A DNA stretch of 64,000 bases from Prevotellaceae bacterium (GCA_031258195.1 JAIRNF010000039.1:1-64000); one strand, 5' to 3'; counted from the stretch's first letter, positions 9,796-18,413 are shown. A program made the numbers and translations. The notes: generated by a model not told the origin, from the sequence alone.

Positions 9796-9850
9796 GGAAT
9801 AAAATAAGAAATGGACAGTAGAATTTGTCCCTGTCCATTTCTTTTATTCC
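9796..9850. terminator. Bidirectional hairpin terminator
   Basis: The arms GGAATAAAA.TAAGAAATGGACAG and CTGTCCATTTCTT.TTATTCC pair almost completely around a short loop (9819-9830), with A/T runs on both outer sides. It lies right after the stop of the ECF-like gene (minus strand) and would end that transcript. Confidence 0.75.
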
Positions 9851-9863
9851 GTTAATATTAAGC

Positions 9864-10376
9864 TTATACTTTTGCCAGCAGCTTAAGCACAGCATACCCG
9901 CCAAATAGCTGAAACAATAAGCCCGGGTAACCCATCCAGAAATCCTGAGTTGCGATTGAAATATCTGACGTAATAAACCACTCGGCGCCTGTACCTATAA
10001 GCTGGTAAGCCAGAATAGCCAGTAAAATAGCTAGTAGCGAAATTTTACCGGACTTTTGGGCGGCTATGGAAGCGGCAACGGCTAATAATCCCGACTTTAT
10101 CAGAATAATAGGCATTTTAGCCAAAGGCGGCATCCCTACAAGTATATAACATATAATGGGCGTAAGAACAGCGATCAGCAACCCTGTTTTCATGCCATAC
10201 TTATAAGATCCTACTAAAGTAAAAAAGTAAATCGGAGCCAGTATAAATCCGCCGTTAGGGATAATATGGCATAGCTGCGAAAACAGTATGTTACCTGCAA
10301 CAAAAAGTGCGGCATACAGATATGTCTTAGCGTTGCTTAAGCTTAGCGAGTATAGTTTTACTGCCGATGCGTTCAT
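9864..10376 (-). CDS. ECF transporter S-component-like membrane protein
   Basis: 170 aa with about six hydrophobic segments. The N-terminal block (LYAALFVAGNILFSQLCHIIPNGG...IYFFTLVGSYKYG) and the following AVLTPIICYILVGMPPL...KSGLLAVAAS are typical of substrate-capture (S) components of ECF vitamin transporters. Such proteins bind a vitamin in the membrane and dock on a shared EcfAAT module, which is not in this window. The substrate cannot be told from sequence alone. A hairpin terminator follows and a clear promoter precedes the gene, so it is probably monocistronic. Confidence 0.7.
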   Translation of the reverse strand: MNASAVKLYSLSLSNAKTYLYAALFVAGNILFSQLCHIIPNGGFILAPIYFFTLVGSYKYGMKTGLLIAVLTPIICYILVGMPPLAKMPIILIKSGLLAVAASIAAQKSGKISLLAILLAILAYQLIGTGAEWFITSDISIATQDFWMGYPGLLFQLFGGYAVLKLLAKV

Positions 10377-10425
10377 GGTATAAAGTTTTTTTGTTATGTT
10401 TTTCAGAATTTATCTTTTGACTACA

Positions 10426-10433
10426 CAAATATA
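10426..10433 (-). promoter_or_regulatory. -7 element (TATATTTG) for the ECF-like gene
   Basis: CAAATATA on the plus strand is a perfect TAnnTTTG on the minus strand, about 50 bases before the start at 10376. The implied leader is too short for a known riboswitch. Confidence 0.55.
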
Positions 10434-10631
10434 AAAAAGTTAATTAGATATGACGAAAAAACACCTTCTCAACGATAAATTTATTTATACCATAAGCTAT
10501 TGGCAGCAGGTTTAATGTTGAGTTAATAAATGTACAGCGGTAAACAAACACTTCTTTTACTGATAAACATTAGTTAACCGACGAGTGTGGAGTATTATGC
10601 TCAAATTTGCAAAGAGCCTAATATTTTTTGC

Positions 10632-11903
10632 ATGAAGATGATTAGAATACAACATATTGCTATAGTCCTGCTGCTTATATCGTTTAATCTGGTGTCGTTA
10701 AACGTATCGGCGAATCCGAAAGATCGTAGCTACAGCTATATTGATTGGCGGTATGCTGTTTTTACCCCTTTGTTAAACGATACCATTCAGCAGCAAGATA
10801 TGCAGATGGATGACCCTAAAACATTTTTACTGAAACGCCCGGTTTTTATAGGCGCAAAATATTCCGGGGAAAAACGATTGTTAAAAGCGAAAAGCCGCCT
10901 ACCGGATATGCCCACGGCGAGCTGAAAGTAGGCGTTACATCTTTAGGCAACAGGTGGAAAGACATTGTTTATGGGATGCCTTACTATGGCATAGGGGCTG
11001 GTTTTTACGATTTTAACAGTAGCTACACAGGAAATCCAACATCGGTTTATTTACCGCGGGGAGGGATAATAAAGGCTTTTTCAGCCAAATCGTTACTTAA
11101 ATACGAATGGAATTTCGGAACCTCGTTTAGCTGGAAAAGGTATAATCCTGTAACCAATCCGAAGAATAAGGTTATTGGTACCCCAATGAATATTTGCTTT
11201 GCGGCAAATTTATACCACGGCTACGTACTGTCTAAAAATATGAATTTGAATGCAGGTGTAACATTCAACCATGTTTCTAACGGGGCTATGCGAACATCGA
11301 ATTTTGGTGTAAATACTATATCTGCATTTGTTGAGCTGTCGTACTATTTTGAGCGCGAATGTATTATAAACGAGTTTAACCCTACCCTACGTGCTCCGGA
11401 ATACAATAATAGCCGGTTAATCTCCGATATTACGCTTAACTCAACTATTCGTCAGAGGAAGTATGACACTGAAAAGACAGGGTTATCGTCTCCTTATATC
11501 GATAAAAAATTCTTGGTAGCCAATGCCGGCTATGCCCTCTTGCACATGCCAAGCTACAAATACAGGTACGGACTAAGGGGCGATGTAGTATATGATAAGA
11601 GCTCCGGGGCAACGGTAAAAAGGCCGGAGTAAGATCTAACGGCAGCGAAATTGCCGAAGTGCATAAAAGTAACTTTAGTGCAGCCCAAGTATTCGGTTTC
11701 TGTGCTGGTTGGATATGAATTTTATAAGAGGTAAAAAAGAAGATCATAGGCTTTATCAGGCTTTTAGCGTAAGAGTACCGTTAATACAAAACCTCTACGG
11801 GGCATTTAGCGTTCGTTCGCAAAAGTTTAGCAATGCCCAATACATGTTTTTCGGATTAGGATATACGATCGATCATAAACCGCTAAAAAAGAAGCATAAA
11901 TAA
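10632..11903 (+). pseudogene. Frameshifted acyloxyacyl hydrolase (PagL-like lipid A deacylase)
   Basis: The start is MKMIRIQHIAIVLLL with a signal peptide (ATG at 10632). The frame breaks at a GGGG run (10866-10869); reading one base over restores GKTIVKSEKPPTGYAHGELK and then RWKDIVYGMPYYGIGAGFYDF. The core has the PagL-like pattern (GVTFNHVSNGAMR with the His/Ser pair, then AFVELSYYFE). A second break is at or near another GGGG run close to 11597. The 3' part (KYSVSVLVGYEFYKR, then GKKEDHRLYQAFSVRVPLIQNLYGAF) lies in two further frames. At least three frameshifts leave no full-length product. The family removes an acyl chain from lipid A in the outer membrane. Sequencing error is possible for one break but unlikely for all. 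Confidence 0.75.
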
Positions 11904-11925
11904 CAGCTTTTAGCCCATATCATTT

Positions 11926-12027
11926 GTCATTTCGACCGAAGGGAGAAATCTGCCAAATAACGGCAGTACGTTGAATCAACAGACTTGGCTTCGCCGAACT
12001 AACGATTCTCCCTTCGGTCGAAATGAC
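11926..12027. repeat. Dispersed hairpin repeat
   Basis: The left arm GTCATTTCGACCGAAGGGAG... (from 11926) and right arm ending at 12027 are inverse complements except for one base, around a ~50-base loop. The loop contains a TTGGCTTCGCCGAACTAA-like segment seen in other copies. It lies between two decayed genes. Confidence 0.85.
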
Positions 12028-12058
12028 AAAGATTTTATGATTTGCTGTTGCATTCTCT

Positions 12059-12286
12059 CTATCTTAGCTCTGTTACGCTGTTCAATAAATAGTCGTAGTA
12101 TTTCTCATTAAACCTATAGCTGCCAATGTTTATAAGAGGTTTTGTTTTTCCGTGGAAATCGCTGCCAGCCGTCATTATCGCATTATGCTTTTGCGTTAAC
12201 TCCGCAAAGTGGCTTATTTGCTCGTCGGTATGGTAGTTATTAAAAACCTCCATACCCATTGCCCCGTTAGCCAGCGGCAGCTATTA
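12059..12286 (-). pseudogene. C-terminal remnant of a PHP-domain phosphoesterase
   Basis: The open frame reads LANGAMGMEVFNNYHTDEQ...HNAIMTAGSDFHG..., which is the C-terminal part of a PHP metallo-phosphoesterase (GIEVFN, GSDFHG with the metal-binding Asp-His). Upstream the frame meets a stop near 12289 and no N-terminal HxH motif is present, so most of the gene is missing. The remnant is too short (about 66-75 aa) to form the catalytic site. Confidence 0.7.
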
Positions 12287-12487
12287 TGAGATTCCCCGCT
12301 TTATTGGCAAAATGCCAATTCATATATTTATTGAAAATTCGAAATAAATCAACGATGAAAAATACCGTTTATAGCCTTATATTCAAAAAGTTATCTCCCA
12401 AAGATTATTTTGTCATAAACTGATTATTCGAGTCGTGCTTTCATAGAAAACAGAATAGTATTGGCTCTGTTTTCCGTGCTTATATAT

Positions 12488-12817
12488 TTACCCTTTCTTT
12501 AAGAAGCAGGTCTTTAGAACGATTGCCATACCTTCTACCCTGCAATCCACCTCTTCGGGATTATCCGTAAACTTTATACCTTTTACTTTTGTTCCGCGCT
12601 TTAACGTAACCGACGAGCCTTTTACCTTAAGGTCTTTAATAAGAGTAACATCGTCGCCCTCGTTAAGCGGCGTACCGTTGTTATCTTTCGGTACATTACT
12701 TTCTTCTTCTGCTCCCTCCGGCGACCACTCATACATACAATCGGGGCATATGTACATTACACCGTCAAAGTAAGCATTTGTCGAGTTGCAAGCGGGGCAG
12801 GTTATTACGTCTTCCAT
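12488..12817 (-). CDS. yjdM: YjdM (PhnA-like) zinc-ribbon protein
   Basis: 109 aa. The N-terminal zinc ribbon CPACNSTNAYFDG..YICPDC supplies four cysteines, and the C-terminal domain carries DGDDVTLIKDLKVKG-type sequence (here EGDDVTLIKDLKVKGSS...LKRGTKVKGIKF), diagnostic of the YjdM/PhnA family. The length matches the family. Its cellular role is unclear despite the historical name from the phosphonate operon. It stands alone, divergent from the DUF3667 fusion gene, and is intact although its neighbours are decayed. Confidence 0.88.
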   Translation of the reverse strand: MEDVITCPACNSTNAYFDGVMYICPDCMYEWSPEGAEEESNVPKDNNGTPLNEGDDVTLIKDLKVKGSSVTLKRGTKVKGIKFTDNPEEVDCRVEGMAIVLKTCFLKKG

Positions 12818-12913
12818 TGTTAGCAGTTTACGGTTTTGATTTCAGGCAAAGATAATAAAACCACTAAACTTATTTAATTGATAGGCTTTAGGGTGTATAT
12901 AGCAATTATTCTC

Positions 12914-12921
12914 TACTTTTG
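12914..12921 (+). promoter_or_regulatory. -7 element (TACTTTTG) for the DUF3667-deformylase gene
   Basis: A perfect TAnnTTTG 26 bases before the ATG at 12948. It shows that the fusion gene has its own promoter and a short leader. Confidence 0.6.
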
Positions 12922-12947
12922 CATCTTAAAAATCTATCCAGGCTAGT

Positions 12948-14264
12948 ATGCATAACGCTGAAAATTTGTGCAAAAACTGTGGCAACACTACAAAAAACAG
13001 CTACTGCGATGTTTGCGGACAACCAACAAATACGCAACGGATCAAATTTTCGTCTCTTATACTTCAGGTTACTACTATTTTCAACTTAGATAGGGGATTT
13101 TTATTTACTATAAAAAGGTTATTTACAAACCCCAGCGGTGCTATTAAAGAGTATCTCTCCGGTAAGCGTGTCAGGTATTCCAAACCCTTTGGGCTAGTAT
13201 TTATTGTGGTTACGGTATATGTTATTTTATCGTACTGGTTAAATGCTCAGATGGAATCTATACAACTCTCAGGCGCAAGCGCGCTTGATGTTGAGATGAA
13301 ATCAGCCACGCAAGGATATACGGAGTCTATATATTCATATTACTCCTATATTCAGCTGCTCACTATTCCGCTATATGCATTTTCAGCCTACATATTTTTT
13401 AAAAGCGACGGATATAACTATGCCGAGCATTGCGTTATTAATGCTTACATTACTGCCGGATCGACAGTAATATCTATTGCCTATCTTCCCGTGATTGCGT
13501 ATTTTCACTCTAGCGTAGAAGCGCACTATTGGAGCATGATACCTATTACGGCATATTCTTTATTTGTGTACATACAGCTTTTTAAACGATCGTCTTTGAT
13601 TATAAGGTTTATCAAAGCGTTCGGAGCAGCAATTCTATCGACCCTATCAGTTCTTTTTACAATAATGATAATATCTACAGCTATAATAATGACGTCAATG
13701 TTTTCACATCTCCAAACGGATAACCTGCTTACTAAATCAGAAAAAGAGCTGATAAACGGTGCCGATACAAATACTCCATTCAGAGTACTGCCAGCTACAA
13801 ACGAGACAGACTCCCTATTCCTGCGCAAGAAGTGCACAAACCTTAGCTTTGAGCAGAATAAGGACGATATATTACATCTTGTAGAACGATTAAAAGTAAC
13901 GCTCGATGCAGAGCAAGGCGTTGGTATAGCCGCTCCACAGGTAGGTATTGCACGCAACCTGTTTCTGTTCGTCCGTACAGATAAGCCCGATTATCCTGTC
14001 GAGGTGGCTATTAACCCACATATTGTTAACCATCCTGACGAAACAATATGCTTCGAACGCGACGGATGTCTTTCTATACCCGATACCAGCGGCAACTCTA
14101 TTCGCTATCCATGGGTTGAGGTAGAATATACCAACGAACGGGGCGAGCTAATCAGAGAAAGGCTGGAGGGATACTCCCGCTCAGATAGCTTTGTTGCCGT
14201 TATCTTTCAGCACGAGTACGACCATCTGCAAGGCATACTCTTCACCGATAAGCTTTGCGATTAA
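12948..14264 (+). CDS. DUF3667 membrane protein fused to peptide deformylase
   Basis: One uninterrupted 438-aa frame with two distinct parts. Residues 1-250 match DUF3667: a zinc-ribbon (CKNCG...YCDVCGQP), the block FNLDRGFLFTIKRLFTNP then YLSGKRVRYSKP, and about five hydrophobic segments. Residues ~255-438 are a peptide deformylase: motif 1 GVGIAAPQVG (about 324), motif 2 DGCLS (Asp in place of the usual Glu), and motif 3 HEYDH (metal ligands and catalytic Glu). The deformylase part resembles the secreted or membrane-linked Bacteroidota type rather than a housekeeping Def. Its start is supported by a -7 element. A topology with the deformylase on one side of the membrane is inferred. Because the flanking genes are decayed, the fusion could come from a deletion joining two genes, but all three catalytic motifs are kept. 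Confidence 0.8.
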   Translation: MHNAENLCKNCGNTTKNSYCDVCGQPTNTQRIKFSSLILQVTTIFNLDRGFLFTIKRLFTNPSGAIKEYLSGKRVRYSKPFGLVFIVVTVYVILSYWLNAQMESIQLSGASALDVEMKSATQGYTESIYSYYSYIQLLTIPLYAFSAYIFFKSDGYNYAEHCVINAYITAGSTVISIAYLPVIAYFHSSVEAHYWSMIPITAYSLFVYIQLFKRSSLIIRFIKAFGAAILSTLSVLFTIMIISTAIIMTSMFSHLQTDNLLTKSEKELINGADTNTPFRVLPATNETDSLFLRKKCTNLSFEQNKDDILHLVERLKVTLDAEQGVGIAAPQVGIARNLFLFVRTDKPDYPVEVAINPHIVNHPDETICFERDGCLSIPDTSGNSIRYPWVEVEYTNERGELIRERLEGYSRSDSFVAVIFQHEYDHLQGILFTDKLCD

Positions 14265-14266
14265 CC

Positions 14267-14690
14267 ATGGTACAGCAGGTAGAATTTATGTTGCGCCCCA
14301 GAAGTAGAGGGTTTCATTTGGTTACAAACGAGGTGCTGCCGCAACACCCTCCCAGAACTACCCCTGACAGGTTTACTAAACCTGTTTATCAAGCATACCT
14401 CTGCCGCACTTACCGTCAACGAGAACGCCGACCCTGATGTACAGACCGATCCGGAGGCTATTTTTAACCGTCTGGTAAAAGAGCGGAAACCCCACTACAC
14501 ACACTCTCTAGAAAGAGTCGATGATATGCCTGCCCATGCCAAGACTACCCTTGTGGGAGCCAGCCTCACCATACCCATAACCAACGGAAGGCTTAATATG
14601 GGACATGGCAGGATGTATATACCTATACGAATTCCGCAACCACGCTGGCTCTCGGAAGATTTTGGCTACAGTACTAGTTTAGCATGATTT
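14267..14690 (+). pseudogene. Frameshifted YjbQ-family protein
   Basis: The start MVQQVEFMLRPRSRGFHLVTNEVL is followed 2 bases after the deformylase stop. The frame breaks around 14345-14370; a second frame then reads LTGLLNLFIKHTSAALTVNE and on through NADPDVQTDPEAIFNRLVKER and GASLTIPITNGRLNMG, the core of the YjbQ/UPF0047 family. A further break follows near 14607, after which EFRNHAGSRKI appears in a third frame. At least two frameshifts make it non-functional. YjbQ proteins have been linked to a weak thiamine phosphate synthase activity. Possibly once an operon partner of the upstream gene. Confidence 0.75.
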
Positions 14691-15540
14691 TTCTAAGATC
14701 AAAAAGGGGGTTGGCTAAAATTAAATCGCTGATTTTCAGGCAAGTAATAGATAATTAAAATCGTATAAATTTCTTTTATACTGATTATCAGATTTTTAGA
14801 AAATAAAAAATGTCGATTTTGCATAATTTGAGCAATTTTACACTATAAGCCCAAATCACCCTATTTGATGATAGTGCGTCCTATTCTCTTTTAAATCTCT
14901 CTTGTAGCATATTAGTACAGTCAATATGTCAGAGATGTTTATGTAGCTCATGAATAGTGGTAAAATTATTAGGCAGACGGTTAATAAAGCTGTTGATTAG
15001 GTAGAAAAACTACAACTATATTATGTTATATTTTTATAGTTAAAAAATTATTATTCAAATACTTATTTCAGTTGACTTGCTTAACGGATTGGCTTTTTCA
15101 ACAGCTGTTGACTATTTTTATGGTAACATTAAAGTTAATTAATATAACAATAAAGTTAATTCTATAAAAACGCAATACTACTGCCTATTTTCTTCATTCT
15201 ATAATCAGAATACTACTTTAGGTAAATTGAATTTATAATTAATTATCAATAGTATAAATCTTATTATAAGGTTTTCTCTTTTCAATAATATCAGATTTAG
15301 GCATTCCCCTCCTTTACCTACCTGGAGTAAGAAGGCTCAGCACTATCATATTTAATCCGCTTTTATACTTATCTACAAGCCGAATCAGACAAAACGGCAG
15401 TGTTTACCCTACTATAAAGTCGGGTCAAATTATCAACAGCTAAAACTTTTATGCACTTTTACACATATATCCAATATGGTTTTGTTTGTCGTTTTATTCC
15501 TATCTTCACAGCTAAAGATGAACTCAAAAACCATTTACTC
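14691..15540. other. Long AT-rich intergenic region
   Basis: About 850 bases of AT-rich sequence with frequent stops in all frames. No convincing gene, tRNA, hairpin terminator or repeat copy was seen. It lies between two pseudogenes and is probably degraded coding sequence or spacer. An open frame entering from 15451 has no support before the ATG at 15541. Confidence 0.5.
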
Positions 15541-16217
15541 ATGAACGATTATAACCAAATAGCCAATACCATATTCCAAGAGTTTCTTGACGATGCGCAG
15601 GCTCAGGGACTTACCATTACCAGAATGGACGAAGAAACAGGAGGACTTTACATACCTAATGCTGCCGGCGAAACCATGATGGTAAGGCTTGATAACCTTA
15701 TAGGCTACTTACTACGAAACCAGAGACGAAAACGCTGTAAAAGACTTCGTTGCAAAAATTGCGGCTATGGCTAAACCGCAGGAAAACCCTACATGGGACG
15801 AAGCGAAAGATGACATTTTTATTAGCTTATATCCCGACGAAACCGATGAACAACGACCTTTTGCAAAGAATATTACAGGCTATTTTACCGCATTTTATTT
15901 TGGATAGCCCCAACCTATCTTCGTGTGTTATGGAGTATATGGCTGAAAAATGGGGCGTTACGGAAGCCGAACTGGAGAGCTGGCTTTTGAGAACGCCAAC
16001 AAGCTATTAGCCGAAACGTTTATAGAGATTGGAAATGTTGAGGGGCATCCGCTGGGGTCGTTTAGCAGTAACGAAAGCGGCGTAAGAGACCGTTACATAC
16101 AAGGGTACCCGCCGTATAACCCCGGAACTGCTGGAATTTAGCGACGATGGTATAAAACCAATTTGCTGCTGGACAGAGCAGCCGGGACATATTGTAAAGT
16201 TTGATGGAGAATATTAA
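15541..16217 (+). pseudogene. Multiply frameshifted hypothetical protein (possibly DUF1444-like)
   Basis: It starts MNDYNQIANTIFQEFLDD. The reading jumps frame near 15700, after which YYETRDENAVKDFVAKIAAM and DDIFISLYPDETDEQRPFA appear; then near 15905 to DSPNLSSCVMEYMAEKWGVTEAELE; then near 15985 to AFENANKLLAETFIEIGN; finally EFSDDGIKPICCW...HIVKFDGEY to a TAA at 16215-16217. The pieces look like one former protein of about 220 aa. The pattern is loosely like DUF1444 proteins, but I am not sure. At least four frame changes exclude a functional product. Confidence 0.6.
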
Positions 16218-16244
16218 AGCTAGCGCCTATCTCCGTCTTTGCAA

Positions 16245-16293
16245 ATGGAATAAGGCGTCCGTTTAATTTAAACAAATGGACGCCTTATTCCAT
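16245..16293. terminator. Strong bidirectional hairpin terminator
   Basis: The arms at 16245-16264 and 16274-16293 (ATGGAATAAGGCGTCCGTTT and its inverse) pair over 20 bases with one mismatch around a 9-base loop. It sits between the converging pseudogene (15541) and the secreted protein gene (16304). Confidence 0.8.
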
Positions 16294-16303
16294 CCGAAAA
16301 ACT

Positions 16304-16861
16304 TTATTCCACTTTTGATATCAGCCGCAACGTCTTTAAACTGTATATAAGAATCTCGTTCTTATCGGTTTTATCGTACTTACCGTTGCCATTTGTATCA
16401 TAATGACCTGTAATAACGACCGTTCCGCTTTGCTTATTTACCACCCACGTTCTTACAAACAACTTACTATCGGTAAGCTGTATTGCCTCTTTCCCGTCTG
16501 GCGAAAGAACGATTAGCCGCGTAGGAGAATCCCAGCCGATAGCTTTTCCCTCTTTCGGGCTAACCGTCTTTGCCTCAACAATAACCTTATTAATACCTAA
16601 TTCATCAACTTTTACTTGCTCTATCTTTCTGATATAAGCATCGTTGAGGAACTCAACTTGCGTTACCTCTCCCTTTACCGTATTGATGAACAGCAAATAT
16701 AGCTCTTTTGTATTTTCAACCTTGCCCCTATTCTCAATGGTGGCAATTACACAATCGCTTCCCTCAACAGCTACCAGCTTATCAAAATGAATATGGTTAT
16801 ACTTATCTTGCGCTACGGCACAAAATGATAGACAAACAAAGAAAGTTAGCAGCTGTTTCAT
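16304..16861 (-). CDS. Secreted hypothetical protein with a Ca-binding-like loop
   Basis: 185 aa with a signal peptide (MKQLLTFFVCLSFCAVAQD). No domain is recognised with confidence. The segment DTNGNGKYDKTDKNE (about residues 154-168) has the spacing of an EF-hand or dockerin-type calcium loop. Beta-rich sequence precedes it. There is no lipobox cysteine at the cleavage site, so a periplasmic location is likely. It stands alone, with a hairpin terminator just behind its stop. Confidence 0.65.
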   Translation of the reverse strand: MKQLLTFFVCLSFCAVAQDKYNHIHFDKLVAVEGSDCVIATIENRGKVENTKELYLLFINTVKGEVTQVEFLNDAYIRKIEQVKVDELGINKVIVEAKTVSPKEGKAIGWDSPTRLIVLSPDGKEAIQLTDSKLFVRTWVVNKQSGTVVITGHYDTNGNGKYDKTDKNEILIYSLKTLRLISKVE

Positions 16862-16934
16862 GGCTCTATTTTTATAGGTTTATATACCTATAAAACGTAT
16901 AAGCCTAAAATTAGTTACAGGTAGCAAAAAGTTA

Positions 16935-17065
16935 TGCCATTCCGGGTGCGGCGAGAAACCATAAGTTCAGCAAAGTCAACCTGCTCTAAAAGAACATGTC
17001 ATTCCGAATGTAATGAGGAATCTGCTTAAAAAAGAGCAGATGTCTCACTGCGTTCGACATGACGA
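16935..17065 (+). repeat. Left ~130-bp direct repeat flanking the GIY-YIG gene
   Basis: The sequence containing CATAAGTTCAGCAAAGTCAA, then GTCATTCCGAATGTAATGAG, then GCAGATGTCTCACTGCGTTC is repeated with few differences at 17489-17620, in the same orientation. Its second half is an imperfect hairpin of the dispersed family (GTCATTCCGA...GAATCTGC against GCAGATGTC...CGACATGAC). Confidence 0.9.
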
Positions 17066-17075
17066 AGAAGATCAT

Positions 17076-17142
17076 CGTCGTTCCGAGTGTAACGAGGAAT
17101 CTGTTGAAAAGATAACAGATTTCTCCCTTTGGTCGAAATGAC
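17076..17142. repeat. Dispersed hairpin repeat before the GIY-YIG gene
   Basis: The arms GTCGTTCCGAGTGTAACGAG and CTCCCTTTGGTCGAAATGAC form an imperfect hairpin. The left arm is of the GTAACGAGG type and the right arm of the CCCTTTGG type, so this copy is a mosaic of two repeat subtypes. It ends 36 bases before the GIY-YIG start. Confidence 0.8.
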
Positions 17143-17178
17143 ATATTTTTACCGTCATTCATCAGTAAGAAAAACCCT

Positions 17179-17484
17179 ATGGATAAAGTCGGATATATCT
17201 ATATAATGAGCAATAAGAACAGAACAACACTCTATATAGGTGTTACAAGCAACCTGAAGCAAAGAGTATGGGAGCATAGAACTCACCACATGATAGGCTC
17301 TTTTACTGATAAGTACAACTTAGAGCATTGTGTTTACTATAAGTTTCATCCCGATATCGAATCCGCAATTAGCCGAGAAACCATCCTCAAAAAATGGAGG
17401 CGGTCTAAGAAAGAAGAGCTCATAAACCGGCTAAATCCCGAATGGAAAGACCTTTGGGAAGATATAAAGGATTGGGTTATGTAA
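17179..17484 (+). CDS. GIY-YIG nuclease domain protein
   Basis: 101 aa consisting of a single GIY-YIG domain of the UPF0213 type. GYIYIMSN (residues 5-12) and LYIGVTSNLKQRVWEH (17-32) give the two Tyr strands and the catalytic Arg; the helix around EHRTH and the ETILKKWRRSKKEELINRLNPEW block follow, with the conserved Glu and Asn. Family members are small single-domain nucleases often annotated as putative endonucleases, without proven targets. The gene is bracketed by direct repeats of the hairpin family (16935-17065 and 17489-17620) and is too small to have a DNA-binding domain of its own. Co-mobility of gene and repeats is inferred. Confidence 0.9.
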   Translation: MDKVGYIYIMSNKNRTTLYIGVTSNLKQRVWEHRTHHMIGSFTDKYNLEHCVYYKFHPDIESAISRETILKKWRRSKKEELINRLNPEWKDLWEDIKDWVM

Positions 17485-17488
17485 AGCC

Positions 17489-17620
17489 GTGTCATTCCGA
17501 GCACAACGAGGAACCGTAAGTTCAGCAAAGTCAACCTGCTCTGAAAGAACATGTCATTCCGAATGTAATGAGGAATCTACCCTCTAGCGAGCAGATGTCT
17601 CGCTACGTTCGACATGACGA
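17489..17620 (+). repeat. Right ~130-bp direct repeat flanking the GIY-YIG gene
   Basis: Near-identical to 16935-17065. It begins 5 bases after the GIY-YIG stop. Identical segments include AAGTTCAGCAAAGTCAACCT and ATGTCATTCCGAATGTAATG, while the hairpin loop differs (CTCTAGC versus TTAAAAAA). Another partial unit follows at about 17630-17665. Confidence 0.9.
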
Positions 17621-17801
17621 ACTAGAATGTCCTTACGAGTGCGGCGAGGAACCGTTCGACATGATGGATAAGAGTATCATTGCACAATCATTGCCTTAAC
17701 ATCGTTTTCATTCGTTAAAGTATTAAACCATAAAAGGTTTGAAATGTACTTGTGTGATATCTTAAATTCATAATTCTTATGCCTTTTCAGCTGCTCAACT
17801 T

Positions 17802-18065
17802 TTACTTGAATATATCCAAACCCTTCATCTTCAGTATGCTTTTTGTACGATAGCGTAAAAAATAATGAGATGATGCAACACCTGTATTTTCAAAAGGTCT
17901 AAATTCTAAAATTCGTTTTAGCAGACTGTAGTCTTCAGGAATAATACCAAACCTAAGTATTAGCATTTTCTCTACTACTTCACAACGAATTAAAGAGGAA
18001 TAGACTCCATCCTCGTGAGCTACGCCTATCAACTCGATTAGTTCATCATTACCAACCCACATCAC
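17802..18065 (-). CDS. Hypothetical protein, downstream partner of the 109-aa gene
   Basis: 87 aa, beginning MMWVGNDELIELIGVAHEDGVYSSL. It overlaps the stop of the 109-aa gene by 4 bases (ATGA), so the two are translationally coupled. No family is recognised. The acidic N-terminus, the small size and the pairing are like immunity proteins of polymorphic toxins, but no toxin gene is visible, so this is only a guess. Confidence 0.6.
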   Translation of the reverse strand: MMWVGNDELIELIGVAHEDGVYSSLIRCEVVEKMLILRFGIIPEDYSLLKRILEFRPFENTGVASSHYFLRYRTKSILKMKGLDIFK

Positions 18066-18391
18066 TCTTTATTCTTATTGTAGCTCTCTAGCCTAGCATG
18101 TATCAACCACTTTATTTCTCCATCTTCGGCATTATCCAACACATACCGCAAGCGGTTTATACCTACTGTTTCTATCAAATGTAATAAAGTCCACTCTACT
18201 CCATAACAACCGGTATCAACAGGTGGCGATAGGTTTATCAGCTTAATGGCTTCTTCTTCGGTAACCGGAGTGGTAAATTGCTGTAGCAGCTTGTCAAACT
18301 CATCAAAAGGGAAATCATCGCTGGCGCTGTCTCTGTCAGAAGGTAATTTGCCTAATTCGTATAGTTTATTTAGCAGCTCTTGGTTGGTCAT
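18062..18391 (-). CDS. Hypothetical acidic protein, possibly immunity-like
   Basis: 109 aa, acidic (about pI-low by composition: many Asp and Glu), mostly helical by pattern, with no signal peptide. MTNQELLNKLYELGKLPSDRD then PVTEEEAIKLINLSPPVDTGCYGVEWTLLHLIETVG. It overlaps the following gene by 4 bases. Its start lies 23 bases from the IS1595-type remnant, which may have cut it off from former upstream genes. Function unknown. Confidence 0.6.
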   Translation of the reverse strand: MTNQELLNKLYELGKLPSDRDSASDDFPFDEFDKLLQQFTTPVTEEEAIKLINLSPPVDTGCYGVEWTLLHLIETVGINRLRYVLDNAEDGEIKWLIHARLESYNKNKE

Positions 18392-18413
18392 ATTTCAATT
18401 TTGTATTTTTTAA

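Noticed and set aside
16935..17665. CRISPR array suggested by the repeated units.
   Set aside because: Units are long, imperfect, internally palindromic and not evenly spaced by unique spacers. No cas genes are seen.
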